Numbered from the stretch's first letter, positions 32,424 through 40,971 are shown. The stretch: DNA of 54,220 bases from Gammaproteobacteria bacterium (GCA_026707445.1 JAPOWV010000080.1:1-54220), one strand, 5' to 3'. The notes: generated by a model from the sequence alone, not told the origin. Made by a program: numbers and translations.

Positions 32424-35400
32424 TTAAACGATATCAATCCCGTCGTCGATTGTGAGGAGAAAATCTTCGAGCAGGTCCTGTTCGCCTTGGTCCATGTTGT
32501 CGATGAAGTCCTCGATGATGCCGCCGAGCGATGCTCCCGGAGGCGGAGGCTGGGCGCCGCCATCGGTATCGGAGTCGTCGCTACTGCCGTCTTCATCGTC
32601 TTCCCTTTCGTCCGGGTCGGTGGTCTCGTCGTCCTTCAGGCCGGGCACATCGGTGGGCCTGGGACGGTCCACGTTGTCGTCCTCGTCATCGATGATCCGG
32701 ATCGTCAGCGTGATCGGCTGATACAGAAAGAATGCCGGAAAGCGGTACTGAAAGGACTCCGGATGCGGCTCGGGCGTGCTCAGGCCACCGCCGTCGGTGG
32801 CCATGAGCGTGATCTTGAACTCCGTTACGCCGTTGAACGGATTGCCGTCCTCGTCGTCGGCCTCGAAGTCGAACCTGGCGCCGGGCTTCAGCCGCAGTTG
32901 CCAGGTGCTGCCGTCGCGGTCGCCGTCGCGGATGACGCTGTTGCCGGTGTTCGTGATCTCGAAGCGGTCATCGCCGACAACGGTGACCTCGTGCGTGCCG
33001 AACTTGTGCGATCTTAAGTTCTGGTCCTGAACGTCGAGAACCGCCAGAACCTCCTCGCCCGTCGCCCTGACGTTTTCATTCAGATGGACTCTGTCGATCG
33101 CGTCCCCGTCGCTAGTGACTGCAGTGATAGTACCGTCGGTAGCGGTAGTGCCACGGGCAACAACAAGACGGCCATCTGCACTGGAATCAAGACCAGTCGC
33201 ATCAGGATGCTCGGTGTCAATGTCCGTAGGCGCCACGTTGATCCGGAGGCGAACTTCGGCGGTGCCTTGGCCAGCGCCGGACGGCGTGCCAAATGCATCG
33301 TTGGCCGTGATGTCCAGCGTCAGCCAGTTGCCCGCGCCATCAGCAGCATTGCCGTCGTGGCCCCGCAGCTTGTCGCTTACGTAGGTCAGCTTTCCGCTTC
33401 CGAGCTCAAGCACCAGAAGGTTATGGTCGTTCGCGAACTCGTAAGTTCCGGTGGCGCCGGTGCCGGTCCTCTCATCCGCGCCCAGGCCCGTGTCGCCCGC
33501 GGCGCTGAAGCTCAGCAGAAAGGCAGGCGTGTCCGGGTCCTGGAAGAGGCTGGCAAGCGGAACCGTGTGCGTGAGCGAGACGGTCTGCCCGGTGGTATCG
33601 GGAATGTTCTGGAACGCCCAGCGGGCGTGTCCCGTTCCGGACACGCTGGTTTCGATCCAGTAAGGATCATCCTCGGTTTTCACTGCAACCGGACGAACGG
33701 TCGGCACCGTTCCCCCCACCGTCACTTCCGGCTGAACGTCAGTGGTGGCGGTATCCCCGTCGGCCAATACCACCAGCGTGGCGCCCGTGCTGCTCGTGTA
33801 GGTGACCACCGCCCGAACCACGTCGCCGGCGTGCGCCGAGGTCAGGCTGAGGCTGGCGCCGGTGGCGCCGGGGATGTCCGCCCAGTAACTTTCGGTGTCG
33901 ACAGTATCGTTGAACTCCCTCTTCTGCCACTGCACCGACGAGATGCCGGGGCCGTTCACGATCAGCGTGCCGCCCGGATTGGCGCTTCCGCTGATTGTGG
34001 GCACGGCGCCGCTGGACGGAAGGGCGTTGATGTCCTCCACGTTCCCGATGCGGATGGCCTGGCTGGCGATCTCCTCCATCGGCGCACTCGCGGAGGTGTC
34101 GCCCTGGGTCTCAAGGTAGCTTACGACCACGCGGTAATACCTGCCGTTGCCGTTGGCCAGTGTGAGCGTGTTGTCCTGCAGGGCCTCGTTGACGTCCGTG
34201 GTGGTGTTCGGGTCGGCCTCATCGACATCCTCCCAGCCGCCGCGCCCGTTGTCGGACACCTGCCATTGCCATTTCGTTATGAGGCTGTCGCTGCCCTTGG
34301 TGTCGAGCCGGCCGCCGGGGGTCAGATAGTCGCCATCCCTGATATAGACTTCGGCGCGCAAGGTATCCGTATCGGCCGTGATGGTGAATGCCGCGCGGCC
34401 GTCGTCGGGCGTGTTGGACACGTCCCGCGAGGTGATGGCCTGGCCTCCCAGCGTCGCGCGCAGCCCTGCGGTTTCCAGTCCGCCGGAAGCGATACCAGTG
34501 AGCCCGCCCTCAGCAGTGTGTTGGCCGCCTTCAGCGCCGGTGATTCGACCATCGAAGACTTCGTAGTACGAAACGCTCACCTTGATCTGATGCCCCACGT
34601 CGCGTTGCACCGGCCGGTATTGATTACCGGTGGTGACCGCGATCAGGGTTTGAGTATCGTCGTTCAGGTTATCGGGGGTGTCATTGTCGTTCGTCACCCT
34701 GTACCAGCTGTAGAGCACCAGCGCAGGCGTGGCGCTGCCGCCCAGATCGGGATCTCTGTTGTCGTTGAAGCTGGCCCTTAGGGAGCCGTCCTCCCGGGGA
34801 CTGCCGGAAAGCCGCACGGCGCCTGCTTCGACCACCACGTTCTGGTCCATCGGATTGATGTCGTACGTCCGACTGCCCGTTGCGCCGTTCTCATCGCGCG
34901 CGGTCAGCGTGAGGCTGCCGCGGTCGCCCTGATTGTCCCGCGTGGTGCGGTCGATCTCCACGATAGCCACCACGTCGCCGTCGGCCGGATCGCCGGCAGT
35001 GCCGATAAGACGGTTGTCGATACCGGGGGCATCATCGGTGGCGGCGGTATCTGCGGGGTTCCAATCCACATCGTCGGCAGTGCCCGAATCGCCGTCCCCA
35101 CCGTCCTTGATGTCCCCCCATTCGCCTATGTTCCTGACCTTGATCCAGGACCCGGAGGTGGACGCCCCATAGCTCAGATCGTCGTCGTCGTCCCGATCGT
35201 CGGACCACACTTCGAACAGCTTGATGTACAGCACGATCTTGCTTTCTTCCGTCTGGTTGACGCCCAGAGTAGCAGTGGTCAAGCTGATGTCACGGGAAGC
35301 CTGAGTAGCGCGAGTGGTCGACTCAGCTGAAACCGCAGCCAAAGCGCCCGGTTTTTCGTTCACGTCGATGATGTCGATATCGATCGTCTCTTCATCCGTC

Positions 35401-37526
35401 GCCCCAACGCCGTCGGTGACCCGGACCGTGATCTCGATCTCGTCCCGGTCATCATCATCACCGTCAAGTTGCGAGAGGGTATTGATGAACGGATGCTTGT
35501 CCGTGTCGCGGGCGTAGATATGGTAGGTCCAGGTGTTGCCGCTCTTGATCGGATCGGACAGCCGGAACGCCGCCGCGTAGCCTTCGTTCGTCGAAGCTCT
35601 ATTGGTGGCGGCCCAGGTCGCGATCCCGAGGGTGTCCGGAGTAGCTGGGTTGTTATCGTGGTCAGCCAGCGTCGCATCGCGGGCGTCAGTGTCGGCGTCG
35701 GCATCGGCGCCGTTCACCACGCTGATGATTTCCACCTTCGAGATGGCGAATTCATGGTCCGGAATGTCCTGGTCGCGGTCGGTGACCGTAAACGTGGCCA
35801 CCCGCACCTCGTTCGAACCTTCCCGGTAACCCGGTTCCGAAGTCACCCGGATGGAGGGCTCCTCGTTGTCGTCGGTGTAATTGTCGGCCGGGCCGGACAA
35901 GGCCACGTTCAGTTTGAAGGAGACCGAGCCCGACGCGCCGTCGGGGTCGGTAGCCGTCACCGTCACGCGATAGACGCCACGCCGGGGGACCGCATCCTCG
36001 GCGTTGCTGATCGTGCCGTCATCCTCGTCGATCTCAAGCCACGAGGGACCCGATATGGAATAGGTCAGCGTGTCGCCATCGGGATCCTTGAAGGCGGGGA
36101 AGCTGTCGCCGTCGTCCTCGGTTTCCAGCTGAAACTTCAGCCAGGAACCCTCGCTCACCTGATCGGCCTCAAGATCGTCATCGACCGTGACCCACCAGTT
36201 GCCGATGGTCTGGGCCTCGGGCGCGTCGTTCAGATCGTTGATGACCACTGTGAAGGACACGGTCTCGGACGTTCCCTTGTATTTCTCCCCGGTCCTCTCG
36301 GCCGTGCGCGGGTCATTCAACTCGCCGTTCATGTCCACGGCCGTGACCCGCACCGTCACGGCGCCGTCTTCGTCTTCGTAATCCAGCGACACGCCCGCCT
36401 TCAGCGCCAGCCACATCTTGCCGTCGACTTCCCTGATCTCGAAACGGCGGTCGCTTACGGTCACCTGGTGCATGCCGTTGGGATGCATGGGATGGTCGAT
36501 GTCGTCCACGGTGATCTCGCCGAACACCATGCCGGAGGCGTCGTTCTCATCCACCTCAACCTCGACGATGGAGTTCCCGTTGTCGTCGAGCAGGTTGACG
36601 TCGGTGACTTCGTCGTTGCCGTCGTCCACGATCACGTAGAAGCTGATCTCGGCCTCGGCGCCGTCGGCGTCCTTTGCGGTGATCGTTACGTTGTGCTCCG
36701 CCGAGCTTTCAGCGCCCGTGGTAGGCGGCTCGCCGCGCAGATGGCCGGTCACGATCTCGTTACCGTTGTCGTCGGTGGTGTACTCCACCTCCAGGCCAAG
36801 CCAGCTCGGATTGCCGCTCAGCTCCCAGCGCACGGTCGCGTCGCCGTCCGGGTCGGTGAACAGGCCGGTGAGATCGATCGAGACGTCGATCGCCTTGCCC
36901 GCATCAGTCGCTACGGTGTCGATGGTTCCCGCCGCTTGCGGCGCTTCGTTGACGTCCGTGACCGTAATGGTGACGTCGGTGGAGGCGGACATGGCGGGGT
37001 CGCCGCTGTCGGTGACCGTTACGGTGACGGTTACTGTTGCGGCGGCCTCGTGGTTGAGGCTCGCATCGTCGGCGAGCGCGAGCCACCAGCCGCCTTCGGC
37101 GTCCTGCTTGGTGACGAAGCGGCTGTCGCTGGTGCTCAGCCTGTGCGTCTGGCCGGCGTCAGGATCGGACAGCGTGATGGCGCCGAGGATGGCGCCGGTT
37201 ACGTTCTCGTCCACCGTCGAGGAGGCGGCCATGCCGTCGGGCGTTTCGCCATCGGCCACTTCGATCATGGGAGCTTCGTTCACGTCGTTGATCGTGACGC
37301 TCACCGTGGCGGTGGCGTCGTCGCCGTCGGAGACGGCCGTAAGGGTGACCTCGATCGGTGAAGTGTCGGACTCGAAGTCCAGGCTGGTTCCGTCTTTCAG
37401 CTTGAGGTTGCCTCCGGCCACCTCGAAGCGGTCGTCATCGACCGAAACTTCGGTGGAGTTCTCGGTCGTGACTGCGGCAATCGTGGCGCCGTCGTCGTTC
37501 TCGTCCACCGATCCCTCGGCGTCCAC
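32424..37526 (-). CDS. Giant cadherin/Ig-like protein, leaderless cassette copy 3
   Basis: A 1700-residue open frame from GTG 37526. Its second repeat (TLSDPDAGQTHRLSTSDSRF and onwards) is almost identical to gene 1, whereas gene 2 differs there. The middle has diverged; the tail SLGGIIEDFIDNMDQGEQDL to DDGIDIV is nearly identical to gene 2. Upstream in frame are 18 prolines (37542-37595) and then TGA at 37599-37601, so no start or export signal is available. The same structure in both arms argues against chance decay and for a stored cassette lacking the expression end. Many VDENDASG, DVNEAP and DPDG motifs suggest calcium-binding repeats. Confidence 0.75.
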   Translation of the reverse strand: MDAEGSVDENDDGATIAAVTTENSTEVSVDDDRFEVAGGNLKLKDGTSLDFESDTSPIEVTLTAVSDGDDATATVSVTINDVNEAPMIEVADGETPDGMAASSTVDENVTGAILGAITLSDPDAGQTHRLSTSDSRFVTKQDAEGGWWLALADDASLNHEAAATVTVTVTVTDSGDPAMSASTDVTITVTDVNEAPQAAGTIDTVATDAGKAIDVSIDLTGLFTDPDGDATVRWELSGNPSWLGLEVEYTTDDNGNEIVTGHLRGEPPTTGAESSAEHNVTITAKDADGAEAEISFYVIVDDGNDEVTDVNLLDDNGNSIVEVEVDENDASGMVFGEITVDDIDHPMHPNGMHQVTVSDRRFEIREVDGKMWLALKAGVSLDYEDEDGAVTVRVTAVDMNGELNDPRTAERTGEKYKGTSETVSFTVVINDLNDAPEAQTIGNWWVTVDDDLEADQVSEGSWLKFQLETEDDGDSFPAFKDPDGDTLTYSISGPSWLEIDEDDGTISNAEDAVPRRGVYRVTVTATDPDGASGSVSFKLNVALSGPADNYTDDNEEPSIRVTSEPGYREGSNEVRVATFTVTDRDQDIPDHEFAISKVEIISVVNGADADADTDARDATLADHDNNPATPDTLGIATWAATNRASTNEGYAAAFRLSDPIKSGNTWTYHIYARDTDKHPFINTLSQLDGDDDDRDEIEITVRVTDGVGATDEETIDIDIIDVNEKPGALAAVSAESTTRATQASRDISLTTATLGVNQTEESKIVLYIKLFEVWSDDRDDDDDLSYGASTSGSWIKVRNIGEWGDIKDGGDGDSGTADDVDWNPADTAATDDAPGIDNRLIGTAGDPADGDVVAIVEIDRTTRDNQGDRGSLTLTARDENGATGSRTYDINPMDQNVVVEAGAVRLSGSPREDGSLRASFNDNRDPDLGGSATPALVLYSWYRVTNDNDTPDNLNDDTQTLIAVTTGNQYRPVQRDVGHQIKVSVSYYEVFDGRITGAEGGQHTAEGGLTGIASGGLETAGLRATLGGQAITSRDVSNTPDDGRAAFTITADTDTLRAEVYIRDGDYLTPGGRLDTKGSDSLITKWQWQVSDNGRGGWEDVDEADPNTTTDVNEALQDNTLTLANGNGRYYRVVVSYLETQGDTSASAPMEEIASQAIRIGNVEDINALPSSGAVPTISGSANPGGTLIVNGPGISSVQWQKREFNDTVDTESYWADIPGATGASLSLTSAHAGDVVRAVVTYTSSTGATLVVLADGDTATTDVQPEVTVGGTVPTVRPVAVKTEDDPYWIETSVSGTGHARWAFQNIPDTTGQTVSLTHTVPLASLFQDPDTPAFLLSFSAAGDTGLGADERTGTGATGTYEFANDHNLLVLELGSGKLTYVSDKLRGHDGNAADGAGNWLTLDITANDAFGTPSGAGQGTAEVRLRINVAPTDIDTEHPDATGLDSSADGRLVVARGTTATDGTITAVTSDGDAIDRVHLNENVRATGEEVLAVLDVQDQNLRSHKFGTHEVTVVGDDRFEITNTGNSVIRDGDRDGSTWQLRLKPGARFDFEADDEDGNPFNGVTEFKITLMATDGGGLSTPEPHPESFQYRFPAFFLYQPITLTIRIIDDEDDNVDRPRPTDVPGLKDDETTDPDEREDDEDGSSDDSDTDGGAQPPPPGASLGGIIEDFIDNMDQGEQDLLEDFLLTIDDGIDIV

Positions 37527-37744
37527 CGTGATCGTCGCCGCCGGAGGCGGCGGAGGAGGCGGCGGAGGAGGCGGCGGCGGTGGAGGAGGAGGAGGTGTTC
37601 ACCGGCTCATTTCGCGAGGTTCGGAAAGTCCCCGGAGGAGAGCATAAGATACTGATATACAAATGAAATAGTGATTTTCTCGTTTCTTTCGGCCTGTCGT
37701 TACATTACCTGGTTGTGAAAGTTTTATAATACCCAAAGTAATAC

Positions 37745-37816
37745 TTGATAAAGCGTCTGAAGTGGCTTCCCACGTTATTCATACGCGTGATTAACCGCAA
37801 ATTTTGTGATAGCTGA
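37745..37816 (+). pseudogene. Degenerate integrase N-terminus
   Basis: Encodes IKRLKWLPTLFIRVINRKFC from TTG 37745 and ends at TGA. It parallels KRPKRLSASFVRTVSRPGRY of the integrase that starts at 37828, and the DNA aligns over about 65 bases. It is probably the leftover 5' end of an earlier integrase at the same site. The 37660-37744 stretch is AT-rich with no gene. Confidence 0.6.
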
Positions 37817-37827
37817 AGTGATACCTG

Positions 37828-39006
37828 ATGAAGCGCCCAAAAAGGCTTTCCGCATCGTTCGTGCGCACGGTTAGCCGTCCCGGACGATATGGCGATGGCC
37901 GTGGCGGCTTCGGGCTGAGTCTCCTCGTAAAACCCAAGCGTACGAGCGGGCTCTCAAAGACATGGTCGCAAAGGGTGATGCTGGGGGGCAAGCCGGTCAA
38001 CATCGGACTGGGCGCCTGGCCTGTCGTGAGCCTGGACGAAGCCCGCGACCGGGCGCTGCGCAACCGCCGCGCAATTGCGAAAGGCGAAGACCCGCGCGCA
38101 AAGCCACGCAGTGTTCCCACTTTCGCCGAAGCGGTCGAAAAGACTATCGAAATTCAGGCCCAGGCATGGAGGGAGGGGGGCAAGAGCGAACGCCAGTGGC
38201 GTTCAAGCCTGCGCAACTACGTGCTGTCCGAATTGGGTGGGCAACCGGTGAATGCGATTCAGCCTCGGGACGTGATGAGCGTGCTGCTGCCCATCTGGGG
38301 CGCTATGCCGGAATCGGCGCGGCGCATTCGCCAGCGCATCAGCATTGTGATGAAGTGGGCGGTTGCGCAGGGCTACCGGACCGATAATCCCGCGGGCAAT
38401 GTTCTGGGCGCCGCGCTGCCGAAGATACCCAGCGCCGAGACGCACTACCGCGCTCTTCCCTATGACCGGGTTCCTGCCGCGTTGCGCAAGGTGAGAGCCT
38501 CGGGCGCCTACCCGGGGAAGTTGCTGTGCCTTGAATTTCTTGCCCTTTGCGCGGTACGCAACGCCGAGGCGCGGCTGGCGCGCTGGGATGAAATCGACGA
38601 GGAGAGCGCCACGTGGACGATACCGGCCAGTCGGATGAAAGCCAATCGGGCGCATCGTGTGCCTCTTTCCGGACCCGCGTTGCAGGTATTGTCGGCGGCG
38701 CGGCGACTGAACGACGGCAGCGGACTTGTGTTTCCGTCTGCAAGGGGCGGGCCCATGGGCGAAAACACGCTGGCGAGACTGTGCCGCGACCTTAATCTGG
38801 GGTGCGTTCCGCACGGTATGCGCAGCAGTTTTCGGGACTGGTCCGCCGAGTGCTCGGATGCGCCGAGCGAAGTTTGCGAGCTTGCTCTGGCGCACGTCAA
38901 CTCGAACCGTGTGGAGCGCGCCTATCGCCGCACCGATCTTTTCGAACGCCGGCGGGAGCTGATGGAGGCCTGGGCGCAGTTCCTTGCCGGCCCCGAACGC
39001 GGCTGA
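37828..39006 (+). CDS. P4-type tyrosine recombinase/integrase
   Basis: A 392-residue integrase that cuts and rejoins DNA through a tyrosine. The N-terminal DUF4102-like domain is GRYGDGRGGFGLSLLVKP...VMLGGKPVNIGLGAWPVVSLDE (each part within 1-75). The core-binding domain is at about 100-200 and the catalytic domain at 215-385. Catalytic residues are visible in CAVRNAEARLARWDEID (Arg), PHGMRSSFRDW (His and Arg) and LAHVNSNRVERAYRRTDLFE (His and Tyr). It appears intact. It lies 170 bases outside the inverted repeat and reads away from it. No tRNA-derived attachment site was recognised. Whether it acts on the cassettes or is a separate island integrase cannot be decided from sequence. Confidence 0.92.
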   Translation: MKRPKRLSASFVRTVSRPGRYGDGRGGFGLSLLVKPKRTSGLSKTWSQRVMLGGKPVNIGLGAWPVVSLDEARDRALRNRRAIAKGEDPRAKPRSVPTFAEAVEKTIEIQAQAWREGGKSERQWRSSLRNYVLSELGGQPVNAIQPRDVMSVLLPIWGAMPESARRIRQRISIVMKWAVAQGYRTDNPAGNVLGAALPKIPSAETHYRALPYDRVPAALRKVRASGAYPGKLLCLEFLALCAVRNAEARLARWDEIDEESATWTIPASRMKANRAHRVPLSGPALQVLSAARRLNDGSGLVFPSARGGPMGENTLARLCRDLNLGCVPHGMRSSFRDWSAECSDAPSEVCELALAHVNSNRVERAYRRTDLFERRRELMEAWAQFLAGPERG

Positions 39007-39048
39007 GGATCGAGGGCTGGAAGCCCCGATCGACCCCCTGATCGACCA

Positions 39049-39084
39049 TTGACATATACGTATTCTTGCCTATGCTATACGTAT
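39049..39084 (+). promoter_or_regulatory. Promoter and twin operator of the second PIN toxin module
   Basis: TTGACA (39049-39054) and TATGCT (39071-39076) with a 16-base spacer. Two identical palindromes ATACGTAT (39056-39063 and 39077-39084) lie 21 bases apart, on the same DNA face, suiting a ribbon-helix-helix antitoxin repressor. Confidence 0.75.
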
Positions 39085-39103
39085 CTTTTGCGAACCTGAA
39101 GCA

Positions 39104-39325
39104 ATGAAAAGGAAACTTACCCTCACGGTGGACGCGGAGTTGCTTCCTGTTGCAAAGAAATACGCGCGCTCGCGGGGCGTATCGCTTTCTTCTCTCGTCG
39201 AAAGCTCGCTGCGGGCGATGGCCGCGGGCGACACGTCTACATTTTCCTCGCGCTGGCGCGGTCGGCTGCGGTCGGCCGGCCGCGACGATGCGCGATACGA
39301 GGCCCTGGCCAGGAAATATCTGTAA
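39104..39325 (+). CDS. Antitoxin of PIN-domain module (DUF6364-like)
   Basis: A 73-residue basic protein. MKRKLTLTVDAELLPVAKKY is a typical ribbon-helix-helix N-terminus, and the C-terminal half (RWRGRLRSAGRDDARYEALARKYL) is the toxin-binding tail seen in DUF6364-type antitoxins. The toxin gene starts on the base after this stop. The twin ATACGTAT operator upstream suggests autoregulation. Confidence 0.8.
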   Translation: MKRKLTLTVDAELLPVAKKYARSRGVSLSSLVESSLRAMAAGDTSTFSSRWRGRLRSAGRDDARYEALARKYL

Positions 39326-39736
39326 ATGCTGCTGGACACGGATGTCATCATCGATCTGGCGCTGGATCGGCGACCCTGGTCGGAAACGGCTGCGACCCTT
39401 CTCGATCGGATCGAGGCAACCGGGCAAACCGCGTTTATTGCGTGGCATTCCGTTGCCAACTTTCATTACCTGGTGTCGCCGTCGCGCGGGCGGAAAAGCG
39501 CACGCACCTTTATCGACGAATTGACCCGCTTCATCGGCGTAGCGGCGGGCGACGCCGCGGCGGTCCGTTACGCTGCTTCCTTGCCCATGAAGGATTTTGA
39601 GGATGCGATGCAGGTAGCCGCTGCGAGGTCCTGCGGCGCCTCGCGCATCGTTACCCGGAACGTCAGGGACTACGACCGCTCCCCGATCCCGGCCATAACG
39701 CCGCAGCACGCCTTGAGCCGCCTGCCCGCACCCTGA
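39326..39736 (+). CDS. PIN-domain ribonuclease toxin
   Basis: A 136-residue PIN protein. LLDTDVIIDLALDRRPWSE places Asp4 at the active site, AWHSVANFHYLV lies in the second motif, and DFEDAMQVAAARSCGASRIV with TRNVRDYDRSP gives the remaining acidic residues. This is the variant commonly paired with DUF6364-like antitoxins, distinct from the VapC at 16.3 kb. It probably cleaves RNA; the target is unknown. Confidence 0.85.
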   Translation: MLLDTDVIIDLALDRRPWSETAATLLDRIEATGQTAFIAWHSVANFHYLVSPSRGRKSARTFIDELTRFIGVAAGDAAAVRYAASLPMKDFEDAMQVAAARSCGASRIVTRNVRDYDRSPIPAITPQHALSRLPAP

Positions 39737-39873
39737 ACACTTCTCCTCCAGGTCATGGATCAAATGCCGCTTATTTCCTGTTTGACAGCCGGCGACGCCG
39801 GAGGTTATAACGGGTTTCAGCATCGAGGAAGGACGACAGGCGTACTTCCAGGGAGTTTTCAAGGAGGAATGAG

Positions 39874-40488
39874 ATGCCTCAGGTTTTATTCGATACACAT
39901 GCAGCGGCAAGGAAACTGGAAAAGGCCGGCCATACGGCGCAGCAGGCCGAGGCAGTGGTGGAAGTGGTGAGTGCAGCTACGGAATTCGGTGCGCGGATGC
40001 AGCACGATCTGGAGCGCATCAAGTATGTGGTGGAAAACCACATGGCCACGAAGGACGACCTCGCTGAACATCGAGCGGCAACGCAGAACGACATCGCGGA
40101 ACTCCGGATGGCCACGAAAGAGGACATTGCCGAGCTCCGGGCGGCCACAAAGGAGGACATCACCGAACTCCGGATGGCCACGAAGGAGGACATCGCCGAG
40201 CTTCGGATGTCCACGAAGGAGGACATTGCCGAGCTTCGCACGGATATCGCGAAAATGCCGGAGCTGGTTCGCGAGGTGCTGAGGCAGGAGACCCCCGTGA
40301 TACAGCTGCGGTCGGTGATGGCCGCCGGTTCGCTAACGTTCTCCTTGGGCGGAATTGCCGTGATGGTGCTCACGAATGAACGCCTCACCGCGATGGCGCT
40401 GGAGCACGGGTCCCTCATAGGGCTGATGATGACTTTGGCGGGCTCGGCAGTCATGATGTTCATTGCCTGGGCGGGCAGATCCGGATAG
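39874..40488 (+). CDS. DUF1640-like coiled-coil membrane protein with six 11-residue repeats
   Basis: A 204-residue protein, the largest of the family here. N-terminal motif FDTHAAARKLEKAGHTAQQA (6-25), then six tandem units of the type MATKEDIAELR (about 57-122), encoded by near-identical 33-base DNA repeats. Two hydrophobic segments follow (about 149-168 and 178-199). ATG 39874 is preceded by AAGGAGGAATGAG. The tandem DNA repeats should allow copy-number change by slippage; sister copies in this window have one to three units or heptad versions. Confidence 0.78.
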   Translation: MPQVLFDTHAAARKLEKAGHTAQQAEAVVEVVSAATEFGARMQHDLERIKYVVENHMATKDDLAEHRAATQNDIAELRMATKEDIAELRAATKEDITELRMATKEDIAELRMSTKEDIAELRTDIAKMPELVREVLRQETPVIQLRSVMAAGSLTFSLGGIAVMVLTNERLTAMALEHGSLIGLMMTLAGSAVMMFIAWAGRSG

Positions 40489-40634
40489 GACCGCAGGGCC
40501 GCAAGCCCTCGCTGCTACTTGCGTCTGCTTGAATCGGGGTATCGCAGCCCCATATCTCCGCTAGAATCCTTACCGTCGGCCCCGCGCGACAGTCGGGCGC
40601 CGTCTTTTTCAAGTCTCTATGGGAGAAACGCTGG

Positions 40635-40898
40635 ATGAGCGATACCAAAATCTTTGTTGACGGTCTGATGGCCGCAGTGCTGCGAGACGGCGTCGTACGG
40701 CTGGAGTTCGGGGAATTCGAGGCCGAGGCCGAAGGCGGCGACGACGCGCCGCCCAAGATGATCCCCAAGACCCGGATCGCCATGCCCTGGCCCGGCTTTC
40801 TCCGCACCCTGCGCATGATGCAGGAAGTCAACGAGCGCCTGAAACAGGAAGTCGAGAAGCAGCGGGCCGCCCAGGCCAACGGCGGCACCGCCACCTGA
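40635..40898 (+). CDS. Small acidic protein preceding the type I secretion operon
   Basis: An 87-residue soluble protein. The N-terminal strand-rich part (VDGLMAAVLRDGVVRLEFGE), an acidic linker, and a helical end (RTLRMMQEVNERLKQEVEKQ) faintly resemble DUF3467-type proteins, but I do not assign it. It lies 73 bases before the ABC exporter gene in the same orientation, separated by a GC palindrome, so co-transcription is likely unless the palindrome terminates. Confidence 0.65.
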   Translation: MSDTKIFVDGLMAAVLRDGVVRLEFGEFEAEAEGGDDAPPKMIPKTRIAMPWPGFLRTLRMMQEVNERLKQEVEKQRAAQANGGTAT

Positions 40899-40904
40899 GG
40901 CGCG

Positions 40905-40966
40905 TGGGGAAAGAGGGCCTCCGGCCCTCCGGGAGGGCGAGACGCCCTCCCTCCCGTCCTCCCAAG
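40905..40966. repeat. GC palindrome cluster before the secretion operon
   Basis: GAGGGCCTCCGGCCCTC (about 40913-40929) followed by GGGAGGGCGAGACGCCCTCC (about 40931-40950) and CTCCCGTCCTCCC. It ends six bases before the GTG start of the exporter gene, covering the place where a ribosome-binding site would be. Confidence 0.8.
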
Positions 40967-40971
40967 TTAAT

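Larger units (their letters stand above)
31782..37658 (-). repeat. Right arm of the 13.5 kb imperfect inverted repeat (cassette B)
   Basis: Reverse-oriented counterpart of 24108-30413. It carries the same head (37596-37658), giant gene 3, terminator, GC palindrome and coiled-coil copy b. The outer boundary is sharp: similarity stops at 37658 and the integrase-remnant region follows. Confidence 0.85.

Noticed and set aside
37828..39006. tRNA-associated integration site for the integrase
   Set aside because: No tRNA gene or tRNA 3' end could be recognised on either side.
40042..40239. CRISPR-like regular repeats
   Set aside because: The 33-base units are contiguous without spacers and are in-frame coding repeats of a coiled coil; no cas genes are present.
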